Source: SIO4C1 sp039180385 (GTDB lineage: Bacteria; Cyanobacteriota; Cyanobacteriia; Phormidesmidales; Phormidesmidaceae). From it: a stretch of 14,892 nt of DNA. The DNA is taken from positions 1 through 14,892 of the forward strand of contig JBCDDJ010000124.1 in NCBI GenBank assembly GCA_039180385.1. Reading direction: 5' to 3'. Shown one piece after another: positions 14,340-14,892 of the stretch (positions are counted from its first letter, which is position 1; the number at the start of each line of letters is the position of its first letter). Under the pieces are notes generated by a model that saw only the letters and a list, made by a program, of their open reading frames with translations, did no database searches and had not been told where the DNA came from. Made by a program: the position numbers and the translations under genes.

Positions 14340-14892
14340 ATGGCTCAATCTGCCCCAGTCGATATTGCCCGCACGTTGGTGACCCGCCATCTAGACCCGC
14401 TTCGACTGGTGGTAGATGAGGATAGGTTAGACCTCAATGTTCTAACGAAGCAGCCGATTCCGCATTGGCAACCGACGACGAAGGCAGTGGTGTATGAGCA
14501 AGTTTCAAAACTCTACATCGATATTGAAACCCTGGGGCTGAACCCGAGGACGGATCGCATTATTGCCGTGGGCCTGCGAGATGAGTGCGGTGTTAGTTAT
14601 AAGATTTGCGACCAAAATGAGCCATGGCTACTGAAGCAGACCATGGCAGCGCTGAAGAAAAAAAGCCCCCAATTGCTCATTGGCTATAATCACTTGGCGT
14701 TTGACTTGCCTTTCATCATCGAGCGCTGTAAACAGCATCAGGTGCAACATCCCTTTAAGGTGAGTTCTAAAGAAAAGCGCATTCGGGCAGCTCGCATGAA
14801 TGGAAAGCCCCTGATGTACCGTCAGATTTATGTGGACGGGCTGGATCTCATCGACGTGTACCATCAAGTGCTGATTCACGACTTTTCAACCC
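14340..14892 (+). CDS. DEDD / PolB-like 3'-5' exonuclease or DNA polymerase, partial
   Basis: The gene runs off the right edge; 184 codons are visible. The RNase H-like exonuclease fold is recognisable: motif Exo I YIDIETLGLNP with Asp61 and Glu63, then Exo II LLIGYNHLAFDLPFI with Asn117, Phe121 and Asp122, spaced as in DnaQ-like and family B polymerase proofreading domains. A further acidic strand, DGLDLIDVYHQV (166-177), follows. A 50-residue N-terminal part has no clear motif. The third catalytic region and any polymerase palm domain would lie beyond 14892, so I cannot say whether this is a stand-alone exonuclease or a polymerase. ATG 14340 has AGGAG at 14326-14330, nine bases upstream. 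It is probably co-transcribed with the 283-aa gene. Confidence 0.85.
   Translation, partial: MAQSAPVDIARTLVTRHLDPLRLVVDEDRLDLNVLTKQPIPHWQPTTKAVVYEQVSKLYIDIETLGLNPRTDRIIAVGLRDECGVSYKICDQNEPWLLKQTMAALKKKSPQLLIGYNHLAFDLPFIIERCKQHQVQHPFKVSSKEKRIRAARMNGKPLMYRQIYVDGLDLIDVYHQVLIHDFST

Noticed and set aside
1..14892. CRISPR arrays, tRNA or rRNA genes
   Set aside because: I scanned by eye for regularly spaced repeats and tRNA T-loop signatures and found none. A short tRNA could still be missed without a covariance search.

Overview
The window is bacterial and almost certainly cyanobacterial. It carries a GroEL1-type chaperonin ending in a GDFxY-like tail downstream of groES with a CIRCE operator, an HspA-type small heat-shock protein, a membrane-anchored HhoA/HhoB/HtrA-type protease, a PEP-CTERM protein and two HIP1 (GCGATCGC) octamers. 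The mix of accessory and housekeeping genes resembles large mobile-element-rich genomes such as Acaryochloris or Leptolyngbya, but the genus is my inference and not shown by the sequence.

Layout: (1) 1-1410 holds a compact tnpB-only element of the IS200/IS605 group on the minus strand, with end hairpins on both sides and no tnpA. (2) 1410-4731 is sparse. It has a conserved hypothetical protein with beta-propeller-like repeats (minus), a PEP-CTERM secreted protein (plus), and a 670-bp gap whose structure suggests a long 3' UTR or small RNA plus a cluster of ATGAGAC/GTCTCAT motifs. (3) 4732-9385 is a proteostasis island: an HtrA protease and hsp20 on the minus strand, divergent from groES-groEL on the plus strand. 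The 450-bp region between hsp20 and groES holds a sigma70-type promoter with a CIRCE operator directly behind its -10 box, a K-box-like palindrome nearer hsp20, and hairpins in the predicted groESL leader. (4) 9400-11821 has a strong hairpin after groEL, a small basic membrane protein overlapping an unknown 139-aa protein, and a cytoplasmic GH13 alpha-amylase. (5) 12040-14892 looks like the edge of an integrated element: a G+C-rich tyrosine recombinase (minus) diverging from a decayed small ORF, an unknown 283-aa protein, and a DEDD/PolB-like 3'-5' exonuclease or polymerase that runs off the window.

Functionally, the centre is a heat-shock and protein quality-control module: a holding chaperone (Hsp20), a folding chamber (GroEL with its lid GroES) and an envelope protease (HtrA). 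HrcA/CIRCE-type control is directly visible for groESL. The two flanks are mobile or accessory DNA. The parts most worth a second look are the right-hand element, the structured 4059-4552 gap, the groESL leader and the ORF with two internal ochre codons at 13234-13464.
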